Of a stretch of DNA of 64,000 bases, positions 47,566 to 60,358 are shown one piece after another. How positions within the stretch are numbered: position 1 is the stretch's first letter; each line of letters opens with the position of its first letter. Origin of the DNA: Sialis fuliginosa (lineage: Eukaryota; Arthropoda; Insecta; Megaloptera; Sialidae). The position numbers and the translations under genes are program-made. The DNA lies in assembly GCA_961205875.1 (NCBI GenBank), contig OY540809.1, positions 17,806,267-17,870,266 of the forward strand. The letters run 5' to 3'. The notes beneath the pieces are model-generated. The model ran no database searches. It saw nothing but the letters and a program-made list of their open reading frames with translations, and was not told where the DNA came from.

Positions 47566-49409
47566 TTAGGTTTTTAGGCAGCGTATTGCAAAAAAGTGCA
47601 TTGGCGACAAATTTTATTATTGTTACTGCTTATTCCTTATGTTACCTAACGTAAGAAAATATATATTTAAACCTAAACAAAGTATATATCTATTAATTAA
47701 AAAACAAACACATAAATTGGATAAGTGGTTCTCGAGTGATAAAAGCACTAACGGACAGACAGACAGACAGAGAGACGTTGCGTTTTATAATATGTTAGGA
47801 AGCAATCTATCTAAAGAGACCTGTAGGTTTTATAGGTCATAGACCACCCACCATTTAAAAAAGGTTTAAAATTGTTTCAGTTTTTGGTGCAATATGTATT
47901 GTGTATGTACTATGTATATATTTTAAATTTAATAAAAACATTTTATTACATCGAATTTGACCTCTTTTACACCTACTCTCGAACGGTTTATAAACTGTAG
48001 TTGAAACCTACATATAAGTTAACTATTAAATAGGTAGGTATCTTAAGTTTGTTTCCTTGTGGGCCAGCCAGTAACAACAAAGATTTTATATCATTGTTAT
48101 TACTTACTGGCATCCACTTAACACCCATTCGTTTTTTGTTTTGCTTTGTCGTTATCCAATTAGTATATTGAAGAAATATTATTATACGTATCACCTATGG
48201 TCGAAATTCGACCAATATTTTACCTGCCTTAACGGCAACATACACACATGATTTTTTTGTGCACATCTATTGCACAGTACCTAACATAACCTACCATAAC
48301 TTGCTTTTAAAACAAAATTTTACAAATAAAAACACTCCAAATGAACGTGAATTGAAATCTTTATACGAATTTTCTACGTTTGAGAGAACCCCAAAACTAT
48401 TTATTTTTGCCGCTTGGTGGCGCTAGAAGTATTGCTATGCTGTTGAACGATGCGAGGGGAAATAAACAAACAGCGAGAGGGGAAATCATGTGTACCATCA
48501 TCACACGTATTAATATATAGATTATTATTATATTTATATGTACATATGTACAGGCTGTCCACCAATTTAGGAATATGTTAAATAAATTTCTCCCTTTTCA
48601 TTGTAAAAAAATCCCCTCGACTAAAATAGATTATAACATATTCTAATAATAAAACAGCCGTGTTGGGCACGCACATGAATGGTTCCGTAGCCATTCTCAC
48701 TAACATTTTCTACTTGATAATACGTATTTCATGTTGACGAAAGATGTAATCTCTATACAAAAACTGTTATTTCTAAATTTTTCATAAACTATTGGAACTT
48801 TTGGAATTTTTTTCAGATTTTTTGCATCGATAGTTTAGAAATTAGAGGGGGGGGGGGCACTCTGATACCTACTTTGAAAGCTAATATATCGTGACTGAAG
48901 GGTTGAAATCAATAGCTCCTAGAATATTTTTTGTTGCATTTTAAGAAACCTATCTAAAAACACTTCACTCAATGGTGTAAGTGAAAAAACATTTTTGAGT
49001 ACACTTTTCAGTCTATAGAAGGGGGTTCATAAAATTAGTTTTTCAAATATAAAAGAGAATGGGAGTGGATGTGACAGACAGACGGACGGACGGACATAAG
49101 GACAGAGCGAAACTATGGTTCTTAATTTTCTACGGAACCCTAAAAAAGAAAAAAGAATGTGTCAATTATTTTATAATTAATAATTATGAGAGTGATAATT
49201 TTCCGTTTCTATATGTGGAAACATAAATATTTATTTGTTTGACGTCTATTGACAAAAATTAATTCAATAAATTAAAAAGTAATTATTATCAATAAACATT
49301 GTATGTATTATTGAATTATTCAAACGAGCGGAAAGTCTATGGGACTGGTATTTTAATGATACCAATGTGATATTATATTAAAATAGCACTGTGCCCGTGC
49401 GGCTTCGCG

Positions 49410-49490
49410 ATTTTCGAAAAATATAGTTAAATTATTTTAGATCTCTTTATTTTAAACAGTTCTTTACTACATTATATTGTACAATATTTG
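49410..49490 (+). repeat. Short direct repeat, copy 2
   Basis: Second copy of the segment at 47484-47565. Confidence 0.6.
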
Positions 49491-49504
49491 ACGGAAACTG
49501 AATG

Positions 49505-49875
49505 TTCTAAAAAAAAGATTCTATAAAATTTTCACGTAACATGTGTCATTCTTGAGATATCTTAAAAAAATAATATTTTGAGATGTCACCCCTCCCCCTT
49601 ACACACGATTTTGATGATTTTGAAATGGGACCGTCTTCAAGCCAGATCCAACCAAGTTTCATTAATATCGATTCCGAGTTATGCATGTGACAAGGATTTA
49701 CTCGACAGGCACACAGACAGACAGACAGACACGGAACGAAAAGTGTTTTTCTTGACCTGAATCGGAAAGATCAATTCATAATTTTGAAATCAGAGAACAA
49801 TTTTTGTCTCATTTTCAAACGATCCCAAAGATCCCAAAGCTTCTCCCTCGCAATATCTTCGATATTGCAAGAGAG
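49505..49875 (-). repeat. R1 family copy, inverted and extended
   Basis: This copy carries the extra outer segment (AGATTCTATAAAATTTTCAC, CCCCTCCCCCTTACACACGA) also seen in both arms of 62646-63336. A (GACA)n tract at 49710-49733 and the reverse of the R1 core follow. Confidence 0.75.
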
Positions 49876-50311
49876 CAAATAAGAACGTCATTCAATTAAT
49901 TCTAAAAAAAAAAATTTACTGGGCAACCAAAAAAGATCATTCAATTGCATTTAAAAAAATGTTTTTAGCTTTCACTTATAATGTGCAGTTCTAAAATTTC
50001 TTTAAAATAACTCCTGATAGCACTGTATATAGGATTCAAAAGTAGCCTACATTCCTTTGTAAGAGAAATCAAGACTAGAATAATACAAGCTTATTGTTGA
50101 GAAAACATACCCAATTATGGAAAATTGGAAAGAAAGTAAAATTATTTCACTTTGATAAATAGTCAGGTTTTACGTGACTCTTATGATAATTCAAATCATT
50201 TTTTAACTCTCAAATCAAATAAAGGAGTTATGTGTTCCAAACTTGCATTTGTTTGTCCGTACGTTCACCTATTTTCATTTTTTCTTTTCAGTGCATTTTT
50301 TTTAAATACAG

Positions 50312-51785
50312 AATGAGTTATCAGATGAAACAAACTTGAACAGTTGATCGAGAAAAATATTTAAAAAAAAAAATTCATATAAGTTCATATAAACATTTGT
50401 CCGGAAATTCTCCGCGTGGGAGCTACAGATCCTCGAAGATTTAGCCTAAAATTAGTTTTTATTTAATATTTTGAGAACCCATTGTGATACAGTTATGAAT
50501 TTTGTCTTGACCTGAAACGGAAAGATCGAATAAAAATTTTGAAATCGAAGAACAATTTTTTTTTGAAAAAACGATTGTAAAGCTTCTCGTATCTTTGATA
50601 ATAAAACAACTCATAACAAAAATACAACGCATTTTATTTATTATTGAATAAAAATCACAATTGCCATGAAAAACTAAAATTTATGTTTGTCGAGACGTCA
50701 TCAGCCAAAACTACAACAATCACTCGAGTGCAATATTAAATTCCTGTCAAGTAAGCTTTGGAAAAAAGAATGGTTGATGTTTGAAATTTTTATATTTATT
50801 AAAATTCGTTGCTTATTACTTCCATGTTCCGAAGTAATACCGTCGAAAAATGATGTCCGAGATAATGACAAATTTTGATTATACTAACTTCAAAACGTAA
50901 AGAAAAGTTGTTTTCCGCATAGCGGCTGTTCGTGTGCCTGTGTGTGTTCTGGATGTAGAATTTTCTTTCGTTCACGATAATTACCGTAAAAATGCACCGA
51001 TCTGAATTATTTTTGGGGAAAATGTTTGTCTCAGTGAGTACTCCAGACCTTTTGATTTGGGTGCTAATCGGATTAGGGGTTTTGGAAATATTAGAAAAGT
51101 GAACGTTGCGAGTATTATCTCACTAATTTTGATAAGACGTGGTACATTTGTAGTTCAATTCAACTTAAGAGACATTTATTATTGGTACGTGTCTAAATTG
51201 AAGGGGTGAAAAACACCCTCAAAATTTGAATTTTAAATACTAATTAATACGTCATTAATTTATGGAAAACAAATGCAACTAAATTCAAATTGTCAAATGA
51301 GTTGTTCTACGAATGTGTATTATGTTTTTGACATTAGGACAATAGAAAACTAATATTTATGTATATACAAATGGCAAAATACAGCTGTAACCGTCGTAGG
51401 TATTTATGTTTTTTTATGTATTACGATATTTATATTCATAGTAGTAGGTTATATAAATAAATAAAATATTTAAAAAAAATTATATTTAAAAATTATTTAA
51501 AAATATAGAAAGAACATGGAAGTTATGTACATATGGTTCTCCATACGGATATTTTTGTTAATGTATAACAGCAATGCCGGCTTTAGGGAGGGAGACTTTA
51601 AATTCTAGTAGATTTTTTTCTCTTTAAAAAACTATCACAAAGCTTCTCGTATCTTCGATATGACGAGAGTTCAAAGTGAAGAATATATTGGAGCAATAAA
51701 TACCGAAGACATGAGAAGCTCTGTGATCGTTTAAAAATTTGTTCTGATTTCAAAATGTTCACTTAATCTTACCGTTTCAGGTCAT
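50312..51785. repeat. Composite repeat region (R5 plus R1 fragments)
   Basis: The segments 50312-50375, 50580-50815 and 51555-51785 match 58181-58770 in the same order. Shared words include AAACTTGAACAGTTGATCGA, GTCAAGTAAGCTTTGGAAAA, AGAATGGTTGATGTTTGAAA and AAATTCTAGTAGATTTTTTT. About 740 bp (roughly 50816-51554) are present here but absent from the 58-kb copy. No gene recognised within. Confidence 0.6.
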
Positions 51786-52537
51786 TTTTAATTTTTATTC
51801 CATTTCTTCAGAAATCATTGTGATATAGTTATGAAATTTGATAATCGCTTTAGTATAACAAATAGGTGTTATTGATTTCCAGTATCAACTAATGATTATT
51901 TAGATTAACCAGAGCCTGCTTGGGGTGTGCAATATCAAAAGAAATCACTTTTTTCAAAATGTGAAATTGAGTTAATAATGTTAATGTTAATATTAAAATT
52001 ATTATTATGTTAGCAGAGGTAAATTAAGTAATGTTTATTTATTCCTGTTACGTAACATTATACGGTGAAGGAGGGTGGGGGGTGGGGTTAAATACTATTG
52101 TCTACATGGAGTTACGTGGGGAAAGTGGGGTCCAAAAAATTTAGAAAATGACATTAAGTGATTGATGGATGTTTCTTTATCATTAACACCATTTTTTCCA
52201 AAATAGACTTGCCCTACTTTTAAAATAAACGGCTCATGTAATATATTATAAGTACATGCCTACTATAAGAAAGTATTGTTTTTTTAATATGTACTTATTT
52301 CTTCGGCGTCGGAGGGAGAGTGGCATGCCAAATGTTCGGCTTGCCTAGGGCGCCCAAAAAGGTCACGACGGCGCTGCGTGTGTCTATAAACAAATGCTTA
52401 AACCACACCCGTACTTTTATTTTCTTATCGTTAGGTACACTACACATTTCTTGGACTAATTATTTTCTGTACAATTTGATTTACTAGAATCATTGCATTC
52501 TAGTAAATCATTTTTTTTTTGCATTATAGAAATAACA

Positions 52538-52822
52538 AGGGAGCGACCATTCATTACATAGCGATTCGGGTGGGGAGGGAGAGGTCCATAAAATATTACA
52601 AATATTTAAGTAGGGAGGCGGGGAGGGGGTCAAAAGCTTTACTTACTTAAGTTATTTTTCTAATTAATTTTTTTAAGTCCATCATTTTTTTAAATCAATG
52701 TACTTAGCTACTGCTACTTATATACTAACTATACATATATTAAAAAAAAACTTTACGTAAAGAAAGGCGGGAGGAATTGAAAATTTCAAAAATCATCCTT
52801 TCGTAACTAATGGACGCTCCCT
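52538..52822. mobile_element. MITE, family AGGGAGCG-CCATT
   Basis: The left end AGGGAGCGACCATTCATTAC and right end (inverse AGGGAGCGTCCATTAGTTAC) differ at two positions. The interior is rich in G runs (TGGGGAGGGAGAGG). Fragments of related character occur near 29315, 52040 and 60700. No target duplication is certain. Confidence 0.65.
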
Positions 52823-53337
52823 AATATAATTTGATGAAAAATACTGAGCAACGGGTTTGCCATCTTGTTTGTCACCTTGTTTTAATACGTTGCTAAATAA
52901 ATTACATAACTCAACAACAATTTGTGACCTTCATTATTTCTTGTATAACCATTTTCAGAATGATCTGATTTAATTTTATTTTACACCTACGATTCAGGAT
53001 ATATCGTTTTTGTTTTAATTTTTTCAGTCTTTTGAATTTTCGGTTTTTTAATTAATTTTAATTAATAGGTATTTATCTTTTTAATATAGGTACAGTCCTT
53101 TAACTACCTTCCAAAAAATCGTCCTCCTATTTGCAAAAGGTGTAGTAACTTCACTTTTTTTTATTATTGTAACCTCATTATAATTTACTTGTCTATCTAT
53201 GAATAATTAACACAAAATTTTAAATAATAACCTAGATAATATTGTATAAATAAATGAAACATGGCTTGTATTTAAATGCACTTTAAAAAAAATCATTTCA
53301 CTAAAAATTTGATAACATGCACTTTTTACATTCGAAC

Positions 53338-53576
53338 GGGTGACCAGGTCTCAGGTTTTCACCCAGAGTCTCAGGGTTTTTATACAGTTTTTCCGGATTC
53401 CCGGTTTCGGTGTAATTTCTCCGGGTTTTGTAATAATGATGACGATATAAAAGGTCGTCAAAAAATAACAGGGGGGGGGGGATATTTAAAATCAAAATAA
53501 AAAGGATAAAATAAAATAAAAAAGGAGTGTTCATTTACATGTCAGGGTTTACAAAAACTAAAATCTGGTCACCTTA
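53338..53576. mobile_element. hAT-type MITE, family TAGGGTGACCAG, copy 2
   Basis: Inverted relative to the copy at 43936-44185, with the same interior words and the same ends (GGGTGACCAGG and CTGGTCACC). The flanks ATTCGAAC (53330-53337) and ACTTGAAC (53577-53584) match at 6 of 8 positions. A G-run lies at about 53470. Confidence 0.7.
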
Positions 53577-53989
53577 ACTTGAACATAAATTTTAATACTT
53601 TGCACTAAAAATTAATACTTTACACTGAATGATCCCATTGATGTTTTAATATTTTTAATGTGATTTTTAATGATTATATATTACATATTTTTTGTGTATT
53701 TATTGTGATTTTTGTGATTATCTATATTTTAACCTAACCAACCTCTCTTCGCCCCAACAGATTGCTCTAACCTAAGACAGTTAACGTGTATATTTTTGGA
53801 GCATCAACTTTATTCTGAATAACTATGTATTATACATATATACGTGTTACGGACAATTGTGACGTCATACCGGCACATTCTTCAAAACGTTAAAATTTAG
53901 TGTAAAGTATTAACATTTATGTTCGAGTGTACAAAGTGCATACTATCAAATTTTAAGTGCAATTATACATACCTATATAACCCATAAAA

Positions 53990-54515
53990 TATACTTTTTG
54001 TCGATGCTTTCAGCTATTTTAAAAAGTTAGCCGCATGTTATTGAAAAGGTAATAAATTCGTTCGTTAAAAAATTGAAAAAAATCGTATTACTAACTTACA
54101 CTATATTTAAGAAAACATTTTGTCTCATATCTCAAAAACTACAAGATTTATTAAGCCTAAAAAAATTGAAGGATGTAATTTCACCATCAAACTGCTCAGT
54201 CTTGAAGGTAACTTTTGTCTTATTGTACTAATCTCTATCTCATGGTAATAAATATATAATAATGTAAATGCTATGCATTTTATGAGGTAGGTAAACTTGG
54301 CAGCACTTATTTTAAGTCGCTGATTGTACTTATCGCGCATGCGTCAAGGGTATCATATGTACGATTTCATTCGCTACATCTGTGTGTTGTCATTTATATT
54401 TAGTGCCTAGCAGATAGCGTTAGCTGGAAGTTAATTTGCATTTGCACTCAAGCATATTCTTTAAAATAGCGGGCATTACAGTTTCCGAGATCCCTATACT
54501 ATATTCAGTGGCGCA
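53990..54515 (-). repeat. Decayed relic of the E2 element
   Basis: The order of segments follows the right arm of E2: GAAAAGGTAATAAA, TCTCATATCTCAAAAACTAC, GGTAACTTTTGTCTTATTGT, then AATCTCTATCTCATGG and TTTCCGAGATCCCTATACT. It is clearly more diverged than the arms of E2 are from each other, and about 220 bp of unrelated sequence (54250-54475) interrupts it. Confidence 0.55.
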
Positions 54516-54785
54516 TTACACAGTAGGTAATTTAGGCAACTAATAAAGGGGGCTCGCTATATGTATATAAATTAAATAAACAATTGTATGTGAACAAATT
54601 TTTTAAGAGTGTACACACCAAAATTGGTATTAAGTATTAGACATTGTGATGATTTTTAATTTTGTTATAAAAAAATTATGCAATAAAAATTAGGGTTCCC
54701 AAATTTTTATTCTGCCTAGAGCCCCTAATTTTCGTAACACCCCACTGCTGATATTTAAACATCCTGTGTATATATGTAGAGTCGC

Positions 54786-55098
54786 ATGCAGAAGTGGTCG
54801 ACCAGTTTTCATTCAAATTCGCTAATCACAAACTTAGTAGGCTCCTCCAGATATTTTGAAACTCATTTACTAAATAAATAAGTACTCTTCGTTTATAGTA
54901 CTCATATATATAATATTTGTGCGATTAAATTATTATGTAACCTTTGAAGCTTGTATAAGTAAATTTTGTGGCATTAAATATTTGATATAAATATATTTGT
55001 GTTTTTATTTAAATGATGTAACCATAGAGGCTCCGCCCTAGAAAAAGATAACCGATGATGTTTGTCTTAATATTTTTGAATCTGTTGTAAGCGTTTCT
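54786..55098 (+). repeat. R3 family copy
   Basis: It starts ATGCAGAAGTGGTCGACCAG and matches the inverse of 30345-30758. It lacks the palindrome of that copy and has a short extra segment (TGTAACCTTTGAAGC). Confidence 0.7.
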
Positions 55099-55239
55099 GA
55101 TTTCTTATTTGTTACTATTTAAACAATTATTATATAAGTCATTTTCATTGTTAAATCACATTCGAACACTTTTCATAAAGATGAAAAAATCAAATGCAAT
55201 AACAAAACCTCCGCAATATCTTTTCTTTGTTAAACGACA

Positions 55240-55420
55240 ATTGAGTGGGTGGTGATCGTGAATCACGACGCGCGAAACGGTGAAGGAAGTAGGTAGCTAG
55301 TTACAGCAGTAGGATGGCGATAATACCTCAATTCGATCTACACTGACAGCTCCTAGAGCAGTTGTGCTGCAACAACGGTTGCGTTAATTTCATACAAGGT
55401 TGTAACAGTTGGTGTATGTT
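55240..55420. promoter_or_regulatory. GC-richer patch, possible promoter or first exon
   Basis: This segment stands out from the AT-rich surroundings (AATCACGACGCGCGAAACGG, GTGCTGCAACAACGGTTGCG) and matches no repeat elsewhere in the window. There is no long reading frame. It could be the start of a gene lying beyond the window, but nothing else supports that. Confidence 0.2.
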
Positions 55421-55789
55421 TCAACAATTAGTGATTATTTTTAATTGTTGCATTTTTTTAAATATAACTTTATTAAATATTTTCAAGTTAAAGTTTGTGA
55501 TTAATTAATATAATAAATAGCATGTTTAATAAATTATTAATTTATATGTAAAGTGCATCGTTAAATATTAAATATTTATTAATATATTAACATTTTAAAA
55601 TAAAAAATCTATTATAACTTAAATTAAATAATTACTTAAACGTTCTTATTTTGCTTAAATAATGAATAAAATATATGTATTATAATTCTGCGGTATTTCA
55701 AAAAGCTCAAAAATTGTTGCGTCCAGTTTTTTTGTTAGTGCAAATTTGGAGTTACTACTACATTAACAGATTTGGTGTAGGTTCATTTA

Positions 55790-56121
55790 TGCCCGGTATT
55801 ATAAAGGACCTAACAAAATTTGTTAGCTAGCAATTACATTCATATGGGGTATTAATACTGTACTAGTATCTATGGATTAGTTATGGAATTTAGAGCAGTG
55901 ACACTTCAATTAATTGTAACACAGTTGGCATCTTTGACCGTACAAAATAATTTTCATAACATCACCACTGTTTTAATACCGTTTGTATTTACCTTCAACG
56001 CGTGCGCGAAACTTGTCAAAGTCATCAACAAACTCCAAAAGAACTGTCATATATGTTTGATACCTCAGTTGAAAGTGTTTGTTAGCTAACAAATTTGTTA
56101 GGTCCTTTATGATACCGGACA
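55790..56121 (+). mobile_element. PIF/Harbinger-type MITE, 332 bp, copy 1
   Basis: Flanked by TTA on both sides (55787-55789, 56122-56124). The terminal inverted repeats of about 45 bp read TGCCCGGTATTATAAAGGAC with CTAACAAA, and, inverted, TGTCCGGTATCATAAAGGAC with CTAACAAA. The interior contains GAGCAGTGACACTTCAATTA and CGCGTGCGCGAAACTTG. A three-base TWA duplication is typical of PIF/Harbinger. Confidence 0.75.
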
Positions 56122-56646
56122 TTAATATTTATGACTGCAATTCGCGTAGGAAACGTGCGAATTATTTAAATAATTTAGTTTATTAAAAAACTGTTTATTG
56201 TAAATATAGAGTCTTGTAAATGTCAAAGGTTAAAGGTCAATTTCTAAGATTTACTCCATTCGATTTAATTCGTTATTTTAATACTGAAAAACAGAAACTG
56301 TAAATAAATACACTTTAACCACAATAAAATAATGTCATTCGACACGTGTTTCGACTTCACAAAATGTCTTCATGAGGAGCCTTATTTAGTTTAATGAAAA
56401 ATGAAATCCCACGAAATATTATTATACCTTTATAAATAAGACATAGATAACAAAAAATTAATTTAAAATAAAAACATTTCTCAAGTGCGAGTCAAGCTAT
56501 GTGTACTAATGTTACGTATCGTGTAGTTTTTCAATTCATTTGATTATTTTATTTTGAATTGCACAGAAACTTACAGATTTAAAACTTTAGCAAAGATAAG
56601 AACCAATTTGAAATAGTGCAATTGGTAGCAGTTATATATTATCTAA
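56122..56646. other. Spacer between the two inverted MITE copies
   Basis: AT-rich, with no recognised feature apart from the flanking target duplications. Confidence 0.5.
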
Positions 56647-56978
56647 TGTCCGGTGTTATAAAGGAGCTAGCAAATTTGCTAGCTAGCAAGAACATTCAAA
56701 TGAGATATCAAACTTATATGACAGTTTTTTGGAGTTTGTTGAAGACTTTGGCAAGTTTCGCGCACGCGTTGTAGGTAAATACCAACGGTATTAAAACAGT
56801 GGTGATATTATGAAAATTATTTTGTACGGTGAAAGATGCCAACTGTGTTACAATTGGTTGAAGTGTCACTGCTCTAAATTCCATAGCTAATCCATAGATA
56901 CATAGTACATAATTAATACCCCATTTGAAAGTGCTTGCTAGCTAGCAAATTTTGCTAGCTCCTTTATAATACCGGACA
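56647..56978 (-). mobile_element. PIF/Harbinger-type MITE, 332 bp, copy 2 (inverted)
   Basis: Flanked by TAA on both sides (56644-56646, 56979-56981) and of the same length as copy 1. The ends are TGTCCGGTGTTATAAAGGAG with CTAGCAAA, and, inverted, TGTCCGGTATTATAAAGGAG with CTAGCAAA. The interior is the inverse of copy 1 with scattered changes. Confidence 0.75.
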
Positions 56979-57109
56979 TAAAAGGTGGCAAAACATTGTA
57001 TTTTCAATTAATTTGTGGTAGATTATAATTTTGAATTATTAAAACAAGAAAAGTATTATTAGTGTGATTGCTGTCGGACGACAAAAAAATTTGTATTTAT
57101 CACAGGGCT

Positions 57110-57545
57110 TAGACGCCTTCCCCCGAATTTGTTAATATAATTATTTAGTTTAATAATTGTGATATATAAAATAATAAAAATTACATATAATTACAACAAA
57201 AACAAAACCCTCCTTCCCGTTTTTTTTTCTGGGTGCGCTAGAATTTTTTTTTTAATAACCGCTTGCACTGTATCAAAATACATATGCATAACCTACCATA
57301 GTAGCCTTTAACAATACAGATTAAAAGAAACAGAAATTTTTAATTGATTAATTTATGTAAAATGTCAATACCATCTGTTGCACACCCAAAGGAGGGGGGT
57401 TAGGGTTAGAACCCCCTCCCCTGAATTTGTCAACATACATTATATAATTTAACAATTAATAACATACATGAAAAAATACAAATTATATATAATTACTATA
57501 CAAAATTACACCTCCCCCCCCCGGATTGTTTTTTGGTTGCGCTAT
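57110..57545 (+). repeat. Two direct copies of a C-rich repeat
   Basis: 57113-57240 and 57400-57545 share CCCCCGAATTTGT near the start, an AT-rich middle containing ACATATAATTAC-like words, and a C-rich end followed by TTTTTTTTCTGGGTGCGCTA or TTGTTTTTTGGTTGCGCTAT. A GGTTAGGGTTAG phrase at 57396 is part of the repeat junction and not a telomeric array. Confidence 0.5.
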
Positions 57546-57630
57546 TAAATACCACCATTTTAGATTTAATGTTCATAAACGCTATAAAAACGTGATAAAA
57601 ACATAGTACATATTTTTTTACAAAATCTTT

Positions 57631-57703
57631 TGCCGTGTTTAGACCAAAGAGACAAAACAGCAACACTGTGTTTTGTCTCTTTGGTCTAAACTCTAAACAT
57701 GGC
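57631..57703. mobile_element. Small foldback MITE, family GTGTTTAGACC, copy 2
   Basis: TGCCGTGTTTAGACCAAAGA with GACAAAACA pairs with the right half (inverse GCCATGTTTAGAGTTTAGAC). It is half the length of copy 1 at 41359-41497. Confidence 0.65.
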
Positions 57704-58180
57704 TTTTGGGTTAATTTGAAAAAGTGCCTAATAAGGAATATTTTTTTTTTATATTACAAAGTGAATAAATAAAAAGTAATTACTACTTTTACTACCTACA
57801 TTCATTATATCATGTTTAAAAAATTGACACATTTTTCAGCTTTTTCAAATATCATATAAAATTAAAGTACCTAATAAAAATTAATCAAAAACAAAAATAA
57901 TATATACATAAAATACTCATTATAATAAATAGTTATTTGTAAATACGTATTAAAATAATAATTTATAATTACTTTTAGTTTTAAAAGTCCAGGACTTGTG
58001 AAATTTTAATAAACCATAATTAGTTTTTATTCAATTTACATAATATTATTTATAAATGTTGTTTACTTTATTTTTGCAAAATAGTATAAAGTGACAATTT
58101 TGGACAAAATGCATAGAATATTGTGGTTACACTTCTGTACAGTAAGTTCTATTTTATTATTAAATATTAGCTCTATAGTA
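57704..58180. other. Gene-free AT-rich stretch
   Basis: Nothing recognised. Confidence 0.5.
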
Positions 58181-58780
58181 TACAGGATGAGTTATATAAT
58201 ATCAGCTGGAACAAACTTGAACAGTTGATCGAGAAAAATATTTAAGGAAAAAAGTTCATGTGTTCGTATCTTCGATAATAAGTAAAACAATTCATAATAA
58301 AGATTTTTTAAATTCATTATTGAATAAAAATCACAATTGCTATGAAAAACTAAAACATGTTTGTAGCCGAGAAATTCGTAATCAATCGAGTGCAATATTA
58401 AATACTAGTCAAGTAAGCTTTGGAAAAAAGAATGGTTGATGTTTGAAATTTTTATATTTATTAAAATTCGTTGCTTATTTTGTTAATGTTTAACAGCAAT
58501 GTCGTCTTTAGGGAGGGAGACTGGGCGAACGCTCGGGGTGCCAGTTCAGAAGGGGCGGCGGACGGCCACATGGAGAAAAACTTAAATTCTAGTAGAATTT
58601 TTTTCTCTTTAAAAAACGATCACAAAGCTTCTCGTATCTGCGAGATGACAAGGAAACAAAATTAATAATTTCGAATAAGTAAGTGGAGAATAAATATAGA
58701 ATTTATGAGAAACTTTGTGATTGCCTAAGAAAAAAATTGTTTTCCGATTTCAAAATTTTCACTTGTAGATTGGGAGCTAG
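58181..58780. repeat. R5 plus R1 composite, shorter copy
   Basis: Corresponds to 50312-51785 without the roughly 740-bp middle part. It includes a GC-rich insert near 58510-58570 (GGGCGAACGCTCGGGGTGCC) that is missing from the longer copy. Confidence 0.6.
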
Positions 58781-58884
58781 AAGGAAGTGAGTGAACATAA
58801 TATGACAACCGGCATCTATGTTCAGATTCGTATATCTGAGATCTCAAAGAACTTAGAAAGTCAAGATACTTGGGTGCAATTTTT

Positions 58885-59225
58885 TTAAAGCGCGAAAAGG
58901 CCCTACAAAAGAAAAAATGTTTTTTTTAAATCAAAAATTTGAGTGTATCATCATTAGGTTTTTCCGCTTAAAAAAGGTCCTTACACTCATAACCGTAACT
59001 CTACTAATTTATTTGTTATATTTTTTTTTAAAGTTCATAAAACCTTGAATTTGGGTGTTTTCAATCATGAAAATGTACACTTTAAAATTAATATTATCAT
59101 ATTAAAAAAAAATTTATAATCTTCAAACGAATGTTAACAATTTTAAGATTATTACCGACACCCACTTTTATTTTAATGAACATCTGTGTGCATTTTTCTA
59201 CTCTGCGCGCTCATATTGCCCTGTG
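58885..59225 (+). repeat. R4 family, copy 2
   Basis: Direct copy of 43470-43800. Confidence 0.7.
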
Positions 59226-59916
59226 TTAATTGCCCTCACACACCAATTTGTTTTAGGTCTTTAAATAGTAAAAAAAATCATAATAATGTTTTTGTTTTTT
59301 TTAGGTATTTCGATTAAAAATTTTACTTAAATTTTAATACGAATTAATGACCTTTTATTTGCTCGCTGCACCGGGCCCCAGGACTGCAGTCCTGTTACAA
59401 TTAGCCCCCCCCCCCTATGTGGGGGCCATGGTTCATATTTTATCTGACTTTCACCTCGATTGCTCCGTGGTATTACAATTTAATTTTAAATGTATCATTA
59501 AATCAATTGAACGTATTAATTATATTCAACATTAGTTTTTTTTATAAAACTAGTTCTCAATAAAAAATATTGTAAACTGGTACAAACCTATTGCAATAAA
59601 TAATGCACTTTAATGATGATATATATATCACTATACTAGTATAGTACCTATCTTTAAGTAGTGTATTTTATAATAAACGTAATAGAAATGTTGTTGTTAT
59701 GTATGTATATTATTACTACTAACATTTTTAAAGGTGCTCTTTTGCATATATTAAAAAATTACTTCATTTTGATTAACATCTGGAACGATTTAAATTGGAA
59801 ATCGATTTATTTAAACTTTCACGTTCTTTATTCTACGTCTATGTACATTTATACCGTATGCGTTTTTCGGTATATAAAAAATGTATATAAAACATATTTT
59901 TTCTGCATTTGAATAA
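59226..59916. other. Gene-free stretch
   Basis: A C-run lies at about 59407-59415 and an AT-rich remainder follows. No exon recognised. Confidence 0.45.
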
Positions 59917-60358
59917 GGTACTGGCACCAGTCTTGGATAATACTCCAGTGTTGTACACTTGTTTAATGAAATGTACTAATTTAGAAATATTTGTTGATAT
60001 TTGATTATTGCCATTATTGAACCATAATCTATAGATACTTAATTGTAAAACCGCTTAATTTGATGACAGTCGGCCAATTTGTGTCAAATGGTGGACATTT
60101 TAACTAATTATTAGTGTAATCTGCTTTATATTATTTCAAATTTTACGATTCTTTATTTTATAACTGGGTACCCATTACTGCAGAAAAAAAATTAACAAAA
60201 TAAAAGGCTATACTTTAAAAAACAAATTATATTTGCGAACTTGATGATAATTAAATTGATTAAATAAAGAGGTTATTATAATTATAAAAAAGAAGTTCAT
60301 CAATCCTAAAAAACAGTATACCCTACGCTATTAAAGCGGTCAAAACTGGTGCCAGTAC
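59917..60358. mobile_element. MITE, family GGTACTGGCACCAG, copy B
   Basis: The left end GGTACTGGCACCAGTCTTGG is identical over 20 bases to copy A at 3764. The right end CAAAACTGGTGCCAGTACT is its imperfect inverse. The copies align almost end to end in the same orientation. Confidence 0.75.

Noticed and set aside
49578..49760. 60-codon frame ending in DRHTDRQTDTERK
   Set aside because: Translation of repeat R1 and its (GACA)n tract; the same reading occurs at 62732-62986.
57396..57411. GGTTAGGGTTAG resembling a telomere repeat
   Set aside because: Only two units, within a repeat junction, and not the usual arthropod telomere motif TTAGG in tandem.
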